Shown: positions 53,286-62,231 of the stretch, piece after piece | How positions within the stretch are numbered: position 1 is the first letter of the stretch | Layout of the letters: each line of letters starts with the position of its first letter | Assembly: GCA_004298155.1 (NCBI GenBank) | Contig: SCRD01000008.1 | Location: 124,001-188,000 of the forward strand | Direction: 5' to 3' | DNA length: 64,000 bases | DNA from: Acidobacteriota bacterium | GTDB taxonomy: Bacteria > Acidobacteriota > Terriglobia > UBA7540 | Notes under the pieces: generated by a model | What the model was told of the DNA's origin: nothing | Database searches by the model: none | The model's input: only the letters and a program-made list of their open reading frames with translations | Position numbers and translations under genes: made by a program

Positions 53286-53735
53286 CTAAAATGGAATATC
53301 AGAGTCCTTGATCTCGCTCTCCGGGTCGTTGAACGGGTTATCGCTTTCGTCGGCAGGCTCTGTGACCTTCGGTGATTCAGCCGACTTTGTGCCGTTTCCA
53401 TTCTTTGCTGGCCCGAGGAACCTGATCGTGTTGACGACCACTTCAGTGACGTCGTGCTTCTCGCCTTGGCGGTCTTCATAGGTCCGAAACTGAAGCCTTC
53501 CTTCGACGAACAGGTATTTGCCCTTAGTGACATGCTCGCCGACAATCTCCGCCACGCGCCGCCATGCGACACAGCGGATCCAGAGCGTATTGGATTTCTT
53601 CTCACCCTGGGCGTTCTTGAAGGTTTCGTTCACCGCCATTGAGAAATTGGCCACGGGCGTGCCGCCGGCAGTAAATTTCATTTCGCTGTCGCCGCCCGCG
53701 TATCCGATCAACATCACTTTGTTTAACATGGGCAT
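53286..53735 (-). CDS. ssb: Single-stranded DNA-binding protein
   Basis: ATG 53735 (or 53729) gives MPMLNKVMLIGYAGGDSEMK, an OB-fold start, then TPVANFSMAVNETFKNAQGE, WIRCVAWRRVAEIVGEHVTK and KYLFVEGRLQFRTYEDRQGE. The acidic C-terminal tip DSDIPF is present, the docking site for replication and repair partners. About 149 residues. It binds ssDNA as a tetramer. As a second ssb on accessory DNA it fits the plasmid/ICE maintenance set with dnaN and SbcCD. Confidence 0.93.
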   Translation of the reverse strand: MPMLNKVMLIGYAGGDSEMKFTAGGTPVANFSMAVNETFKNAQGEKKSNTLWIRCVAWRRVAEIVGEHVTKGKYLFVEGRLQFRTYEDRQGEKHDVTEVVVNTIRFLGPAKNGNGTKSAESPKVTEPADESDNPFNDPESEIKDSDIPF

Positions 53736-53821
53736 CTGAATGTGCGCGCAGGCCGGCAATTGCCAGCCTGGACGCCAGAACCTCCTTCTTTGTGTATAAA
53801 TCCTTTCGAGGGGCGCAACGT

Positions 53822-55114
53822 TTATTGGAGGGTGATCCGAATTGTTTCTCCAAATGGCGCAGTTCTCCTGGACTCTGTTACCCAGAGCACTGGGTAATCC
53901 GGCGTCTCTGGAAACGAATCACAACAGAGATCGGTGAGATAGATCAGGCAGGCAGGGGCGACCTCCTTTTCGACGACCCAGTCGAATGCCGGGCGGAAAT
54001 CGGTACCGCCACCGCCTTTGGGTTCGAGCTTGACTGGCTCTGATGCTCGGAACTCTTGAATCGATTGAACCGCCGCGTCGCAATACGCCACGTGGATAGC
54101 TTCCGGCTGCACCTCCTCAGAAATAGCGGAGATTTCAGCGGCAAATTGTTCGAGCTCCCGTTTTCCAATCGACCCGGAGGTGTCAACCACGACCACAATC
54201 TCGCCCAGGGCACGCCGCTCAACCGAGGGTAAATAGAGCCCCGAAGCGATATAACGCCGATTGGGCGGCGTCCAGCGATAATCAGAGGGCGCCGCGGCGG
54301 CAATAAAATCGCGTAGGATAGCTCGCCAGTCCTGCTTCGATTCGCGGCTTTCAGATAGCGGCCTCTGAACTCCTCCCGGCTCATGCCCGCACGCCTTGGC
54401 CGACCGGAGAGCTTGCTCCGCAGCGATGTTCCATTCGTGCCCCTGGCGACGCTTCTCGGCCGGCGAAGCGGGATGGCCTTGATCATCGGTTGCGTCCCAG
54501 ACTTCGCCGAATCCGCCGGCGCGCATTGAAGCCGGATCGGGGGTTCTATCCCTTGTCTCGGGAGTTCGGTTTTCCGCTGGCTGACAAGCGGAGGGAGCGC
54601 TCGATTCCTGGGTTCTGGGACCTTGCGCAGCCTGCGGGCCGGTACTCGTCATCCCGCCACCGGTCGCTTGCCCGCCCGATTGCGCGGGCGCGGTGCTCCC
54701 TTCGCTTCTTTTCTGTAGCAACCGGGCGTAGATTTCCTCTGCGCTCAAGTTCGTGAAAGCGGGATCTATGAGCGCTCCGGCAGGGAGAGTAAGGCCGTTC
54801 TTGATCAGAATCGGGTTGATGGCCAAATCGGCGGCTTCATTCCAGAGTCTTGGCTCCCGGTTGCCACGCCGACAATGATGGCCCAACGCGCAGTGCAAGA
54901 CTTCGTGGGCAAGCGTTCCTTCGAGTTCGGTCGGTTTGAGTTGATCTACGAATCCAGGGTTATAGACAATCCGAGTGCCGTCAGTTGCCATCGTGGGCAG
55001 GCTTCCGGGAGTGAGTTTCAGTCTCAAACTCAACGTTCCGAAAAAAGGCTGGTCCAAGACAAGCCTCGTGCGCGCACGTGTGAGCCTTTCTTCCGTCGTC
55101 TGCCTAAATTTCAC
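53822..55114 (-). CDS. VWA-like metallopeptidase-domain protein (DUF2201 type)
   Basis: A 430-residue protein. Residues ~1-135 hold a zinc-peptidase-like domain with LEGTLAHEVLHCALGHHCRR (HExxHxxxxH). A Ser/Pro/Thr-rich linker (about 135-235) leads to a C-terminal VWA-like domain: ALGEIVVVVDTSGSIGKREL (DTSGS MIDAS), and later ACLIYLTDLCCDSFP. This pair of domains is a regular partner of MoxR AAA+ ATPases. The MoxR gene is 3.7 kb upstream on the same strand. Its start overlaps the next gene's stop (ATGA). Role: probably chaperone/assembly, by analogy. Confidence 0.88.
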   Translation of the reverse strand: MKFRQTTEERLTRARTRLVLDQPFFGTLSLRLKLTPGSLPTMATDGTRIVYNPGFVDQLKPTELEGTLAHEVLHCALGHHCRRGNREPRLWNEAADLAINPILIKNGLTLPAGALIDPAFTNLSAEEIYARLLQKRSEGSTAPAQSGGQATGGGMTSTGPQAAQGPRTQESSAPSACQPAENRTPETRDRTPDPASMRAGGFGEVWDATDDQGHPASPAEKRRQGHEWNIAAEQALRSAKACGHEPGGVQRPLSESRESKQDWRAILRDFIAAAAPSDYRWTPPNRRYIASGLYLPSVERRALGEIVVVVDTSGSIGKRELEQFAAEISAISEEVQPEAIHVAYCDAAVQSIQEFRASEPVKLEPKGGGGTDFRPAFDWVVEKEVAPACLIYLTDLCCDSFPETPDYPVLWVTESRRTAPFGETIRITLQ

Positions 55115-56037
55115 GCCACCCTCCCCTCAATAGGAGCAGGGACCGAGTAGCCAGCAAGAAATGGAGCCATCTTTGCCGCAATCGCTGACGCAGCCTTGGC
55201 GGTTTCGCTGCGAACCAACTCCGACTCCCGCAGTTCTTTCGGATCAACAAGCAGGGATGCCCTCACTTGCGCGGCCAGTCTTTCCAGTTCCGGGTCCCCG
55301 GTGACATTCAGCTTGGGCAGTACATCAACCAGTTTCACCAGATTGGTGACGACGGAATCGCGGAATGGGTGCTCGACTCCATCCTCCGTGACCTTGTAAG
55401 CGTGAAGTCGTTCGGCCAGGTGGCTCACTGCTTCGTACAGCCGCTGCCACAATTCCCGGCTTGCAACCTGAAGGGACGCCTCGACGGCCGCGGTGATCTG
55501 GCGCTTGATCCGGTCCTTCTCCTCCTCGCCCAATGTGACCCGGAAATCGCCTGCATCGGGCAGAGGCATCACCTTGGTGTCAAAGGAGAATTTCGAGCGC
55601 AGCTCCTCGGGCGACGGATAATCCTCCGGACGGAATAGCCCGCCAAGTCGGACTTTGGCTTCTTCCACAAGCTGACCGAATTGCTGCACAAGGGTCTCAA
55701 CGGCCGGAGAGAACCGGTTGGAAAGATCCCGCATTCGTTCGGTGTGGTCCATGTAGGCCGCTGCCGGGAGGACTCGATAGCCGTTATCGTCCCAGGGCAA
55801 GGTCATGAAGTAATGCTCCTGGCGGGCATCGCTGACGATTCTCTGGATCTCGGCGAGCACCGCTTTGGGGAGAAGCACTTTGTGGTAACGCCCAGCGTCA
55901 GACTGCGCGCCATGCCGCTGGGCAATTTCCTCGGAGGCTTCGGGGTCGTGTTTCCGAGCCGACCACATGCTGATCGAGAGCGAACACAGCATGGCCCGTG
56001 AAGACAAAGAAGGTTCTGGAACAGTGATAGAGTTCAT
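55111..56037 (-). CDS. DUF3150-like protein of the MoxR/VWA set
   Basis: A 308-residue helical protein coupled to the VWA gene. It reads LCSLSISMWSARKHDPEASE, RYHKVLLPKAVLAEIQRIVS and HYFMTLPWDDNGYRVLPAAA, the W(S)xRKxD and TLPWxDxGxR pattern that I associate with DUF3150. Residues 100-290 are predicted helices rich in Glu and Arg. Such proteins sit between MoxR and VWA genes in phages and integrative elements. Function unknown; the family call is from memory and tentative. Confidence 0.6.
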   Translation of the reverse strand: MNSITVPEPSLSSRAMLCSLSISMWSARKHDPEASEEIAQRHGAQSDAGRYHKVLLPKAVLAEIQRIVSDARQEHYFMTLPWDDNGYRVLPAAAYMDHTERMRDLSNRFSPAVETLVQQFGQLVEEAKVRLGGLFRPEDYPSPEELRSKFSFDTKVMPLPDAGDFRVTLGEEEKDRIKRQITAAVEASLQVASRELWQRLYEAVSHLAERLHAYKVTEDGVEHPFRDSVVTNLVKLVDVLPKLNVTGDPELERLAAQVRASLLVDPKELRESELVRSETAKAASAIAAKMAPFLAGYSVPAPIEGRVA

Positions 56038-56522
56038 GGCATTGCCTCGGTTTTGTTAGTGAACGTAAAGCGTAGAAGAATCCTAAGAACAGAGGCTCGT
56101 GAGCTTCCCTAACGGCAGGCTTTCATGAGTGGATTGTAGAAGTGCTGGCTGTTGCCTTCGGGCAAATCATTCGGAATTACGGAGGTCAGGTTAAAATCCG
56201 AAGTCTTGAACTAGCCTCGCCCAATCACGAGTAAACCCTCGACGACCGTGCAGGAGCAATGGGGCCAACTTCCGTGTAGCCGACAATCCACCCGAAACTC
56301 AGGCCAGACTTCCCACAAGGCCGTTTTGAGTCGTCACGCGGGATCTTCAGCCGTACAGCGACTGGACGTTCGAGTTGAACGCTTCGAGATATTTCGCAAT
56401 CGCGAACGTCCGCTTATCTGGTTGGGAGTCACGTACACGCGGGCACTTCCACCATTTCAGGCTCCGCAGAATGGCTGCGCACATCGACGCTGTCCAGAGC
56501 ATGCTAAAATATTTTCATCCAG
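56038..56522. other. No gene seen
   Basis: About 480 bp upstream of the DUF3150-like and TIR-module genes, which diverge from here. It should contain both promoters. Long overlapping plus-strand frames are present but have no recognisable content. Confidence 0.4.
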
Positions 56523-57230
56523 ATGCAGCGACCGATGTACAAATATGTTTCTTGTCTCGACCATGCGAAATGGTTCCAACAGGGCAAAATGTTTCATCGC
56601 ACCGCTGCCTACTACCGCGATTATGAAGACAAAAGGGCCGCTCAGGTCATCGGCGATCAATATGAATGCACACGCCTCTACATTCCGGCTTCGATTAGAA
56701 AGATGGCCAAGGACGGAACGCCTGGGGAATGGCAAAGGTTCCCTCCCGACCAGCGAATGGAATGCATCACTCGCGCCCATGAAATCTTTGTGTTCTGCCT
56801 CAGCCTTTCGCTGAACGACGTTCTAAGGAATGAATTTGAAGCGGTAGCCTGCGTCGAGATATTCAACCCAGCAGAGCTGCACTTAAGATGGCTGAAGGCC
56901 CTCCCCGCTGAAGTTAAGAATCACGTAAGCAAGGGAGTCGGAGACTATCCAAGATACGTTTCTCGCAAGGTCACCTATTACACGCCGGAAGAATTGATGG
57001 GGCCGGTTTGGGCGATTCCCGACATGATTACGACCAGCAAGCTAAAGCAATTCACGTATCAGGACGAGTATCGCTTCGCATACACCAAAACTGATGCCTT
57101 CACATTTCAGAACTGTGCCTATCAGCTCACAAACCGACGCCACAGGCCAACCCCGAAGCCAGAGGAACATTTTTCGGAGAAACTAGACCTTGGAGACCTG
57201 CGAGACATCTGCCGCATACGAGTATTGTGA
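56523..57230 (+). CDS. Unknown protein coupled to a TIR gene
   Basis: A 235-residue protein (ATG 56523; ATG 56535 also possible). It begins MYKYVSCLDHAKWFQQGKMF, then AAYYRDYEDKRAAQVIGDQY and ECTRLYIP, which recalls a group of proteins with a YYRxxED motif near the N-terminus followed by RxDxxEG; the match is loose. The rest includes MTTSKLKQFTYQDEYRFAYT. No membrane helix. Its stop overlaps a GTG just ahead of the TIR gene, so the two are one operon. It could be a sensor or partner of the TIR effector; unproven. Confidence 0.6.
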   Translation: MQRPMYKYVSCLDHAKWFQQGKMFHRTAAYYRDYEDKRAAQVIGDQYECTRLYIPASIRKMAKDGTPGEWQRFPPDQRMECITRAHEIFVFCLSLSLNDVLRNEFEAVACVEIFNPAELHLRWLKALPAEVKNHVSKGVGDYPRYVSRKVTYYTPEELMGPVWAIPDMITTSKLKQFTYQDEYRFAYTKTDAFTFQNCAYQLTNRRHRPTPKPEEHFSEKLDLGDLRDICRIRVL

Positions 57231-57253
57231 AAGCACCCCAAGAGTCGAATCAC

Positions 57254-57760
57254 ATGGCCTACAACGTCTTTATCAGCTATTCGACGAAGAACCTTCACAT
57301 CGTCCAATGGGCGGTAAACACGCTAACGCAGCCAGACCATATCGCCGTCTTCGCGGCGGAATACTCCGTCCAGCCGAGCCAGGTCTTGAATGCGGAGATC
57401 GAGCGAGCCATCCGGGGCTGTGATCTCTTCATCCTCCTTTGGAGCCATGACGCCCGCGCATCGGATTACGTACCGCAGGAAATCGGAATAGCCAAGGGAT
57501 GCAACAAGGTGATTCTGCCGGTGGTGATGGAAGAGGGCGTGAAAGTCCCCGGATTCATCAGCGATCTAAAATACCTTCCCGCGCACAAGGATTGGGATGG
57601 ATCATTCGTTTGGCTAACGAATTTCGTTCGCTCCAATACAAACGATCTCGCTAAGAAGAAAATTCTTGGTGGAATCGCGGCGGCAGTTCTGGCAGGAATC
57701 GCCCTATTCAGCCGGGGAGACGACGAAGACGATTATGACGACGAGGAAGACGATGAGTAG
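57254..57760 (+). CDS. TIR-domain protein with C-terminal membrane helix and acidic tail
   Basis: ATG 57254 starts directly with the TIR fold: MAYNVFISYSTKNLHIVQWA, then FAAEYSVQPSQVLNAEIERA and CDLFILLWSHDARASDYVPQ. The glutamate of the NADase type (EIERAI) is present, though other catalytic residues cannot be fixed by eye. After ~130 residues a hydrophobic helix (KKILGGIAAAVLAGIALF) and a tail of DE residues follow. So this is a tail-anchored TIR protein of 168 residues. Bacterial TIRs consume or signal through NAD in anti-phage defence; here that is family inference. Confidence 0.8.
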   Translation: MAYNVFISYSTKNLHIVQWAVNTLTQPDHIAVFAAEYSVQPSQVLNAEIERAIRGCDLFILLWSHDARASDYVPQEIGIAKGCNKVILPVVMEEGVKVPGFISDLKYLPAHKDWDGSFVWLTNFVRSNTNDLAKKKILGGIAAAVLAGIALFSRGDDEDDYDDEEDDE

Positions 57761-57920
57761 CGTCATGGCAGCGTCTTCAGGTTGTATGCGGAGCCCGCTG
57801 AAACGTGACGCCGGCATGCTTGTCATGCGGCACAAGCTTCCCTGGTCGTGGGGAAGCAACTGGCCGCGTGCCAGTAGGCGCCCGGCTTACCAGGCGGGCT
57901 GAGAACGGTGCGGTACGGCG

Positions 57921-58550
57921 CTAGCGGGTGATGGCGCGGGTCCTTTGGGTGTAGCGCGTGATTGCGTCGGCGTAGGCGATGGCAGTAGGGTCGCCCATGC
58001 CGGGTGCGCTGTTCACTTCAAGCACGTAGGATCCCCCGGCTTTGTCTTCAAGAATGTCGACTGCTCCCCAGAGATAGCCGAGTTCGTCGACGGCGCGTTT
58101 CGCGAGTTCTACAGCCGCAGCGGGCGGGCTGAAGTTGTGATTGTAGCTATACCCGGTAGATGTGTTCCGGATTGGAAGACCATCGGTCCTCGATGGTTTG
58201 GCGTTTGGGTTAAGCTCTTTCAGGCTCTGATGAATGAGCTGGCCGTCGAAAATGTGGATTCGATATTCGCGTTCGGCGGGAATGACTTTGGTCCAGAAGT
58301 CTTTCTTGGCCCATTCCGGAGAATCGGGGGCGACGATGTCGAGACCTTTTTCGTGGTTGTCGTTTCGTCCAAAAACGAGACGGTCGGCTTGCACCCATTG
58401 GTTTGCCTCGTCGAGGTCCGCTGTGAAGTCGGGGCAGGCGATATTAGCTCGTTTGAAGCGTTGGAGTTGCGTGAGTCCGCTGACGACTATTGGGTGGTGC
58501 CTGAAGGTGCCGGGGGCGTCCTTGAGCAGGGGCTCCAGTTTTTTTACCAT
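57921..58550 (-). CDS. ATP-grasp (RimK-like) protein
   Basis: Using ATG 58550 the product has 209 residues; the frame is open further up, so the start is uncertain. Motifs: PIVVSGLTQLQRFKRANIAC, DFWTKVIPAEREYRIHIFDG, YNHNFSPPAAAVELAKRAVD, and the end GYLWGAVDILEDKAGGSYVL then EVNSAPGMG, which holds the Mg-binding E and N of ATP-grasp ligases. It lacks a full N-terminal lobe. Members of this kind in phages and mobile elements ligate amino acids or peptides; the substrate here is unknown. It lies 234 bp after the MoxR gene on the same strand. Confidence 0.75.
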   Translation of the reverse strand: MVKKLEPLLKDAPGTFRHHPIVVSGLTQLQRFKRANIACPDFTADLDEANQWVQADRLVFGRNDNHEKGLDIVAPDSPEWAKKDFWTKVIPAEREYRIHIFDGQLIHQSLKELNPNAKPSRTDGLPIRNTSTGYSYNHNFSPPAAAVELAKRAVDELGYLWGAVDILEDKAGGSYVLEVNSAPGMGDPTAIAYADAITRYTQRTRAITR

Positions 58551-58784
58551 GGTTTGACTTGGAATGTCGAGGCGCGCGGCTCGTACCTCCTGAGTAGTGA
58601 CAATAAGACGAAGCGGGACGGAACGCAAGCGACAAAAGGTTGGTTGGTCGATTCCGAGCGGACCGTCAGCATCGCGTTGATTTGAGCGTCTGGCGCCTGC
58701 TCCGGCCGTGTCACAAGCCACTCGGAAGTTTGTCCAGCGATCGGCTCGAAGGGAAATCTCTGCCCGCCCGCAACCATCCTGTCA

Positions 58785-59771
58785 CTAGGCAATGGCGTGA
58801 TGATTCTCCACGGCCCATCTTGTGTAGCCCGCGGTCCAGCGAATGGCGGGCTCGCGGAGGGTGGCGTCGCGCACGCACAGTACCCGAAACTCGGTCGGCA
58901 GGCGATCCAAGTACAGGCAAATGCGGTCGAAGTTGGCATCAGAGGCGCAACGAGCCAGCGCGGATGCCACGGCATACTGCGTTGCGGCATTTTCCGGCAC
59001 AGGCTCAGTGTGAGGGTTCAGCAAGATGGCATCAATGTTGGGCAAGTTTCGGAACATGCGCAAGAATGCAGAAAATTCGGTCGCGGCGCCTGCACCAACC
59101 GCTCCCGCGATGACTTCGTGCTCAATCGCTGGGTTCGACTGTGAGTCGAGGGAGTCCAGAATGCGCGAGACGAATTCCCAGGATCGAGGTGACGGGAATG
59201 CGTTCGTGTCGCGGTCGAACACGCTTAGCAGTTCCGGCCGGAAGCGAAGAAAGGCAATCACCTCGGGGCGAATTCCTGCCTGTATCGCCCACTCAGACCA
59301 TTCCTGCACATCAACCTCAAAATCCAGATGAACAAAACGGTTTCGCAAAGGTGTGGGCATCCGGGTCGTAGCCCCACGGTCCGAGTCGCGATTGCCGGCG
59401 GCGATGATGGCCCAACCCTCGGGCAAGGTGTATTCGCCCAGCTTGCGATCCAACACCAATTGATAGCAACTGGCTTGCACCATAGCTGGCGCGGCGTTCA
59501 GTTCGTCCAGGAAAAGGATGCCCGATCCGCCCTGCGGCAAGAAATCCGGTGTTGCCCATTTCGACTGCCCGTCACTTCCTAAGAACGGCAGACCGCGAAG
59601 GTCAACGGGGTCGAGCAAGAGCGCCCGCACGTCTTGCAATGGGATCTCCAACGCTTCGGCAAGCTGTTTTACCACAGACGACTTGCCCTGGCCTGGCCCG
59701 CCCCAAACGAACACCGGCTGGTGGGCTGCGACGAGCACCCGCAATGCTGCTGCAATAGCAGAGGCTTTCAT
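58785..59771 (-). CDS. MoxR-like AAA+ ATPase
   Basis: ATG 59771, with AAAGGA upstream and an ATGA overlap with the preceding gene, decides the start; an upstream frame is rejected. The 328-residue product has Walker A VWGGPGQGKSSVVKQLA, Walker B GILFLDELNAAP, sensor-1 WAIIAAGNRDSDRG and an arginine-finger region RMPTPLRNRF. This is the MoxR class that works with VWA proteins to remodel targets. The VWA partner is at 53822-55114. The cluster has been split by the TIR module, which is on the opposite strand. Confidence 0.92.
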   Translation of the reverse strand: MKASAIAAALRVLVAAHQPVFVWGGPGQGKSSVVKQLAEALEIPLQDVRALLLDPVDLRGLPFLGSDGQSKWATPDFLPQGGSGILFLDELNAAPAMVQASCYQLVLDRKLGEYTLPEGWAIIAAGNRDSDRGATTRMPTPLRNRFVHLDFEVDVQEWSEWAIQAGIRPEVIAFLRFRPELLSVFDRDTNAFPSPRSWEFVSRILDSLDSQSNPAIEHEVIAGAVGAGAATEFSAFLRMFRNLPNIDAILLNPHTEPVPENAATQYAVASALARCASDANFDRICLYLDRLPTEFRVLCVRDATLREPAIRWTAGYTRWAVENHHAIA

Positions 59772-60139
59772 GACGATTTCCTTTCGAGATGCTGCACTGT
59801 GGAATCCGGATCCTTGATTTCCGCTACCAATGACGCGCACTCGACTAATTCCCGAAACTCTGGTTCAAAGGCATAGAGCAATCGAAGCGCATAGCCCAAA
59901 CCCTCAGCCTTGAGCCAGAGCGCATGAGCCACCTCGGGATTCGGGTCGCGAACTGCACTTCGATCCCAACTCTCGATTTGATTTTCCAGATTCGACAAGA
60001 AATTGTCGTATAGGTAGCGGTTGAAATTCGGTGTCGCCTTCTTACTCCCGTCGCTCTCCTCGCCGCTGGACCTGTCACTGGGTAGGGCCGCAGTCGCTTC
60101 GTCTTTGGCCATCTGGTAGGTCTTGATGCCTTGGGTCAC
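59768..60139 (-). CDS. Small acidic protein ahead of moxR
   Basis: A 123-residue protein, start ATG 60139, overlapping moxR by ATGA. Content: MTQGIKTYQMAKDEATAALP, a Ser/Glu-rich linker (RSSGEESDGSKK), then a helical part NRYLYDNFLSNLENQIESWD and ALWLKAEGLGYALRLLYAFE. No domain recognised. Coupling to moxR suggests that it belongs to the same complex. Confidence 0.6.
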   Translation of the reverse strand: MTQGIKTYQMAKDEATAALPSDRSSGEESDGSKKATPNFNRYLYDNFLSNLENQIESWDRSAVRDPNPEVAHALWLKAEGLGYALRLLYAFEPEFRELVECASLVAEIKDPDSTVQHLERKSS

Positions 60140-60376
60140 TTTGATTTCTCCCTCTCTGTCGTGGTTCCAGGCAGAACTTCGCCAAACGCCGTCCTCACGA
60201 GGGGCCGTCTGTTAGGCCACGACCTACCAGACCGAATCGTGCATCGGCCAAGCCTCGCGTTCCGAATCCTCGTTCAAGAGACTGTTTCTGACCTTTGCGT
60301 TTCACCCATCCAGAACCGAAATGGGCTAAGCTCAGAAATAGGTTCGAGATGGCAGGATGGAAGGTTCAAAGGAAGC

Positions 60377-60994
60377 ATGGAGATAACCGCTGCGCCAGAC
60401 AATTTTCGCCGCGTCGTCCACCTCCAGGTCTTGACCATCGCTTGGATGACCGTTGAGGTTGTCGTCGCGTTAGGAGCAGCTTGGGTTGCGAGAAGCCCCG
60501 CGCTTCTTGGCTTTGGAGGCGACAGTGCCGTCGAGCTCCTCTCGGCGTCTATCGTGTTTTGGCGGTTCCGCTCTAGACACGATTCCGTGAAGACGGAAAG
60601 ATTTGCAGCCCGCGTTGGCGGAGGATTACTTTTCATTGTTGCAGGCTTTGTCGTTGTCACTTCCAGCCTTTCATTCCTCGGACATCTTGAACCGCGACCA
60701 AGCCTCGTCGGGATCATACTTCTGGCTCTTGCAGCCATCGGCATGCCATGGCTAGCAGGCCGGAAACGGATGTTGGCCTATAAAGTCAGCAGTGCTGCCT
60801 TGAGGGCTGACGCAACCGAGTCTGCCCTTTGTGGTTACCTCTCGCTCATCGCTTTGGGAGGCCTGCTGGCCAATTGGGCCTTTCACGTGTCGTGGACAGA
60901 CCCCGTAGCAGCCTTAGGCCTCCTGCCATTCATCATCAAGGAAGGGTGGCAGGCAATCCACACTTCACACCAATGCTGCGGCTCCCGGATTTGA
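60377..60994 (+). CDS. CDF/TMEM163-like cation transporter
   Basis: ATG 60377 with AAAGGA upstream gives a 205-residue protein that begins MEITAAPDNFRRVVHLQVLT and has six hydrophobic segments. The first two CDF helices are there with LGFGGDSAVELLSASIVFWR (DxxxE metal-site type), and the fifth carries LRADATESALCGYLSLIAL. It ends in DPVAALGLLPFIIKEGWQAI. It lacks the cytoplasmic C-terminal domain of full CDF exporters such as FieF. Likely moves divalent metal ions across the inner membrane; specificity unknown. Confidence 0.8.
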   Translation: MEITAAPDNFRRVVHLQVLTIAWMTVEVVVALGAAWVARSPALLGFGGDSAVELLSASIVFWRFRSRHDSVKTERFAARVGGGLLFIVAGFVVVTSSLSFLGHLEPRPSLVGIILLALAAIGMPWLAGRKRMLAYKVSSAALRADATESALCGYLSLIALGGLLANWAFHVSWTDPVAALGLLPFIIKEGWQAIHTSHQCCGSRI

Positions 60995-61062
60995 TGTGTC
61001 CTTCGGGGTTGTTCCCGAAAGTACTGCGCTAGGATCAGGCGCACGCGGGACGCACAATGCCA

Positions 61063-62172
61063 TTAAATCCGCATGGGCATGACGACATACGTATAGCGCG
61101 TTCCTTGGTCTGTTGGCCGGAACTCGGCAGCGCTTTCGGCATCCTTCAGAGCAATCTCGATGTCGCCGGTCTTAACGACGCCGAGCATGTCGAGGAGGAA
61201 CGAGGCGTTGAAGCCGATTCGCAAAGGCGCGCCGGTGAAGGCCGCATCGAGCGTTTCCGATGCCTCGCCCGTGTCACAGCCCGAGGTTGTGAGCGTGAGC
61301 CAGCCTGAGTCGAGTGAAAAGCAAACCGCGTGTGTCTGCTCCGGGGCGAGCAGCGCGACCCGCCGCAAGGATTCCCGCAATGTCGCCACGTCGAGTGTGG
61401 CCGTAAGGGTGTTGTTCTTGGGCAGGACGGCTTCGTAAGTGGGGAACTGCCCGGAGAGCATTCGCGAAATAAGGATGGAATCGTCAGCCGAGAAGAACAG
61501 GTGGCTGTCATCTTTCGCGATATGGATGGGGCGGTCCGATTGCTGGGCGTTCGCCAGGCGGCGCAGCCCAGCCAGGGCTCGCTTGGGAACCAAGAGCCGT
61601 TCCTCTCTCTTCAGTCCTGTGATTTCGACATCGCGTGTGGCGAGCGGCAGACGATGCCCGTCGGTCGCAACCATCTCAACGCTACCCGGCTTGAGCACAA
61701 GCAACGCGCCGTTCAACGTGTAACGCGACTCCTCGTTGGAGATGGCGAACGCGGTGCGGTCAATCAGGCCGGCCAGCACTCCGGCAGGCACTTGGGCCAG
61801 TGGTTCGGGAATGTTGGGCAGCACCGGGAAAGTGTCCCTCGCGAGCGCCGCCAGCTTGAAGACCGACCGGCCGGCATTGACCTGAACCCAGTTATTCTCC
61901 AGACCGCGGACACGAACATCTGCTTCCGGCAATGACTTCACGATTTCGAGCAAACGGCGCGCCGGGACAGCAACGCTGCCAGTCTTCTTGACCTGGGCCG
62001 AGCAATACGTCCGAATGCCCACTTCGAGGTCAGTAGCGGCGAACCGAAGCCCGCTGACGCAAGCTTCGACCAGGACATGTGACAGGATCGGAATCGTGCT
62101 CTTTCTTTCCACCGCCTCCTGCGCCTGTTCCAGCGCCACACTGAGCGATTTCGCATCAGCAGAAAATTCCAT
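61063..62172 (-). CDS. dnaN: DNA polymerase III sliding clamp (beta), accessory copy
   Basis: A 369-residue protein, ATG 62172 with AGGAGG upstream. It starts MEFSADAKSLSVALEQAQEA, then KSTIPILSHVLVEA, and has three clamp domains with LLEIVKSLPEADVRV, YTLNGALLVLKPGSVEMVAT then DGHRL, and the end RYTYVVMPMRI, the MPMR motif that closes nearly every DnaN. It tethers polymerase to DNA. Its company (ssb, SbcCD-like, MoxR/VWA) rather than dnaA/recF marks it as an accessory clamp on a mobile element. Confidence 0.94.
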   Translation of the reverse strand: MEFSADAKSLSVALEQAQEAVERKSTIPILSHVLVEACVSGLRFAATDLEVGIRTYCSAQVKKTGSVAVPARRLLEIVKSLPEADVRVRGLENNWVQVNAGRSVFKLAALARDTFPVLPNIPEPLAQVPAGVLAGLIDRTAFAISNEESRYTLNGALLVLKPGSVEMVATDGHRLPLATRDVEITGLKREERLLVPKRALAGLRRLANAQQSDRPIHIAKDDSHLFFSADDSILISRMLSGQFPTYEAVLPKNNTLTATLDVATLRESLRRVALLAPEQTHAVCFSLDSGWLTLTTSGCDTGEASETLDAAFTGAPLRIGFNASFLLDMLGVVKTGDIEIALKDAESAAEFRPTDQGTRYTYVVMPMRI

Positions 62173-62231
62173 GGCAAGACCTCCTGGTAAACCTGCAATT
62201 GGCCAAGTAAGATGATGGTGAATTCGCGTCG

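Noticed and set aside
57945-58685. 246-codon plus-strand frame opposite the ATP-grasp gene
   Set aside because: The minus strand encodes the ATP-grasp end motif (EVNSAPGMG); the plus frame has no family signature.
61330-61935. 201-codon plus-strand frame inside dnaN
   Set aside because: Antisense to an unmistakable sliding clamp gene; no independent support.
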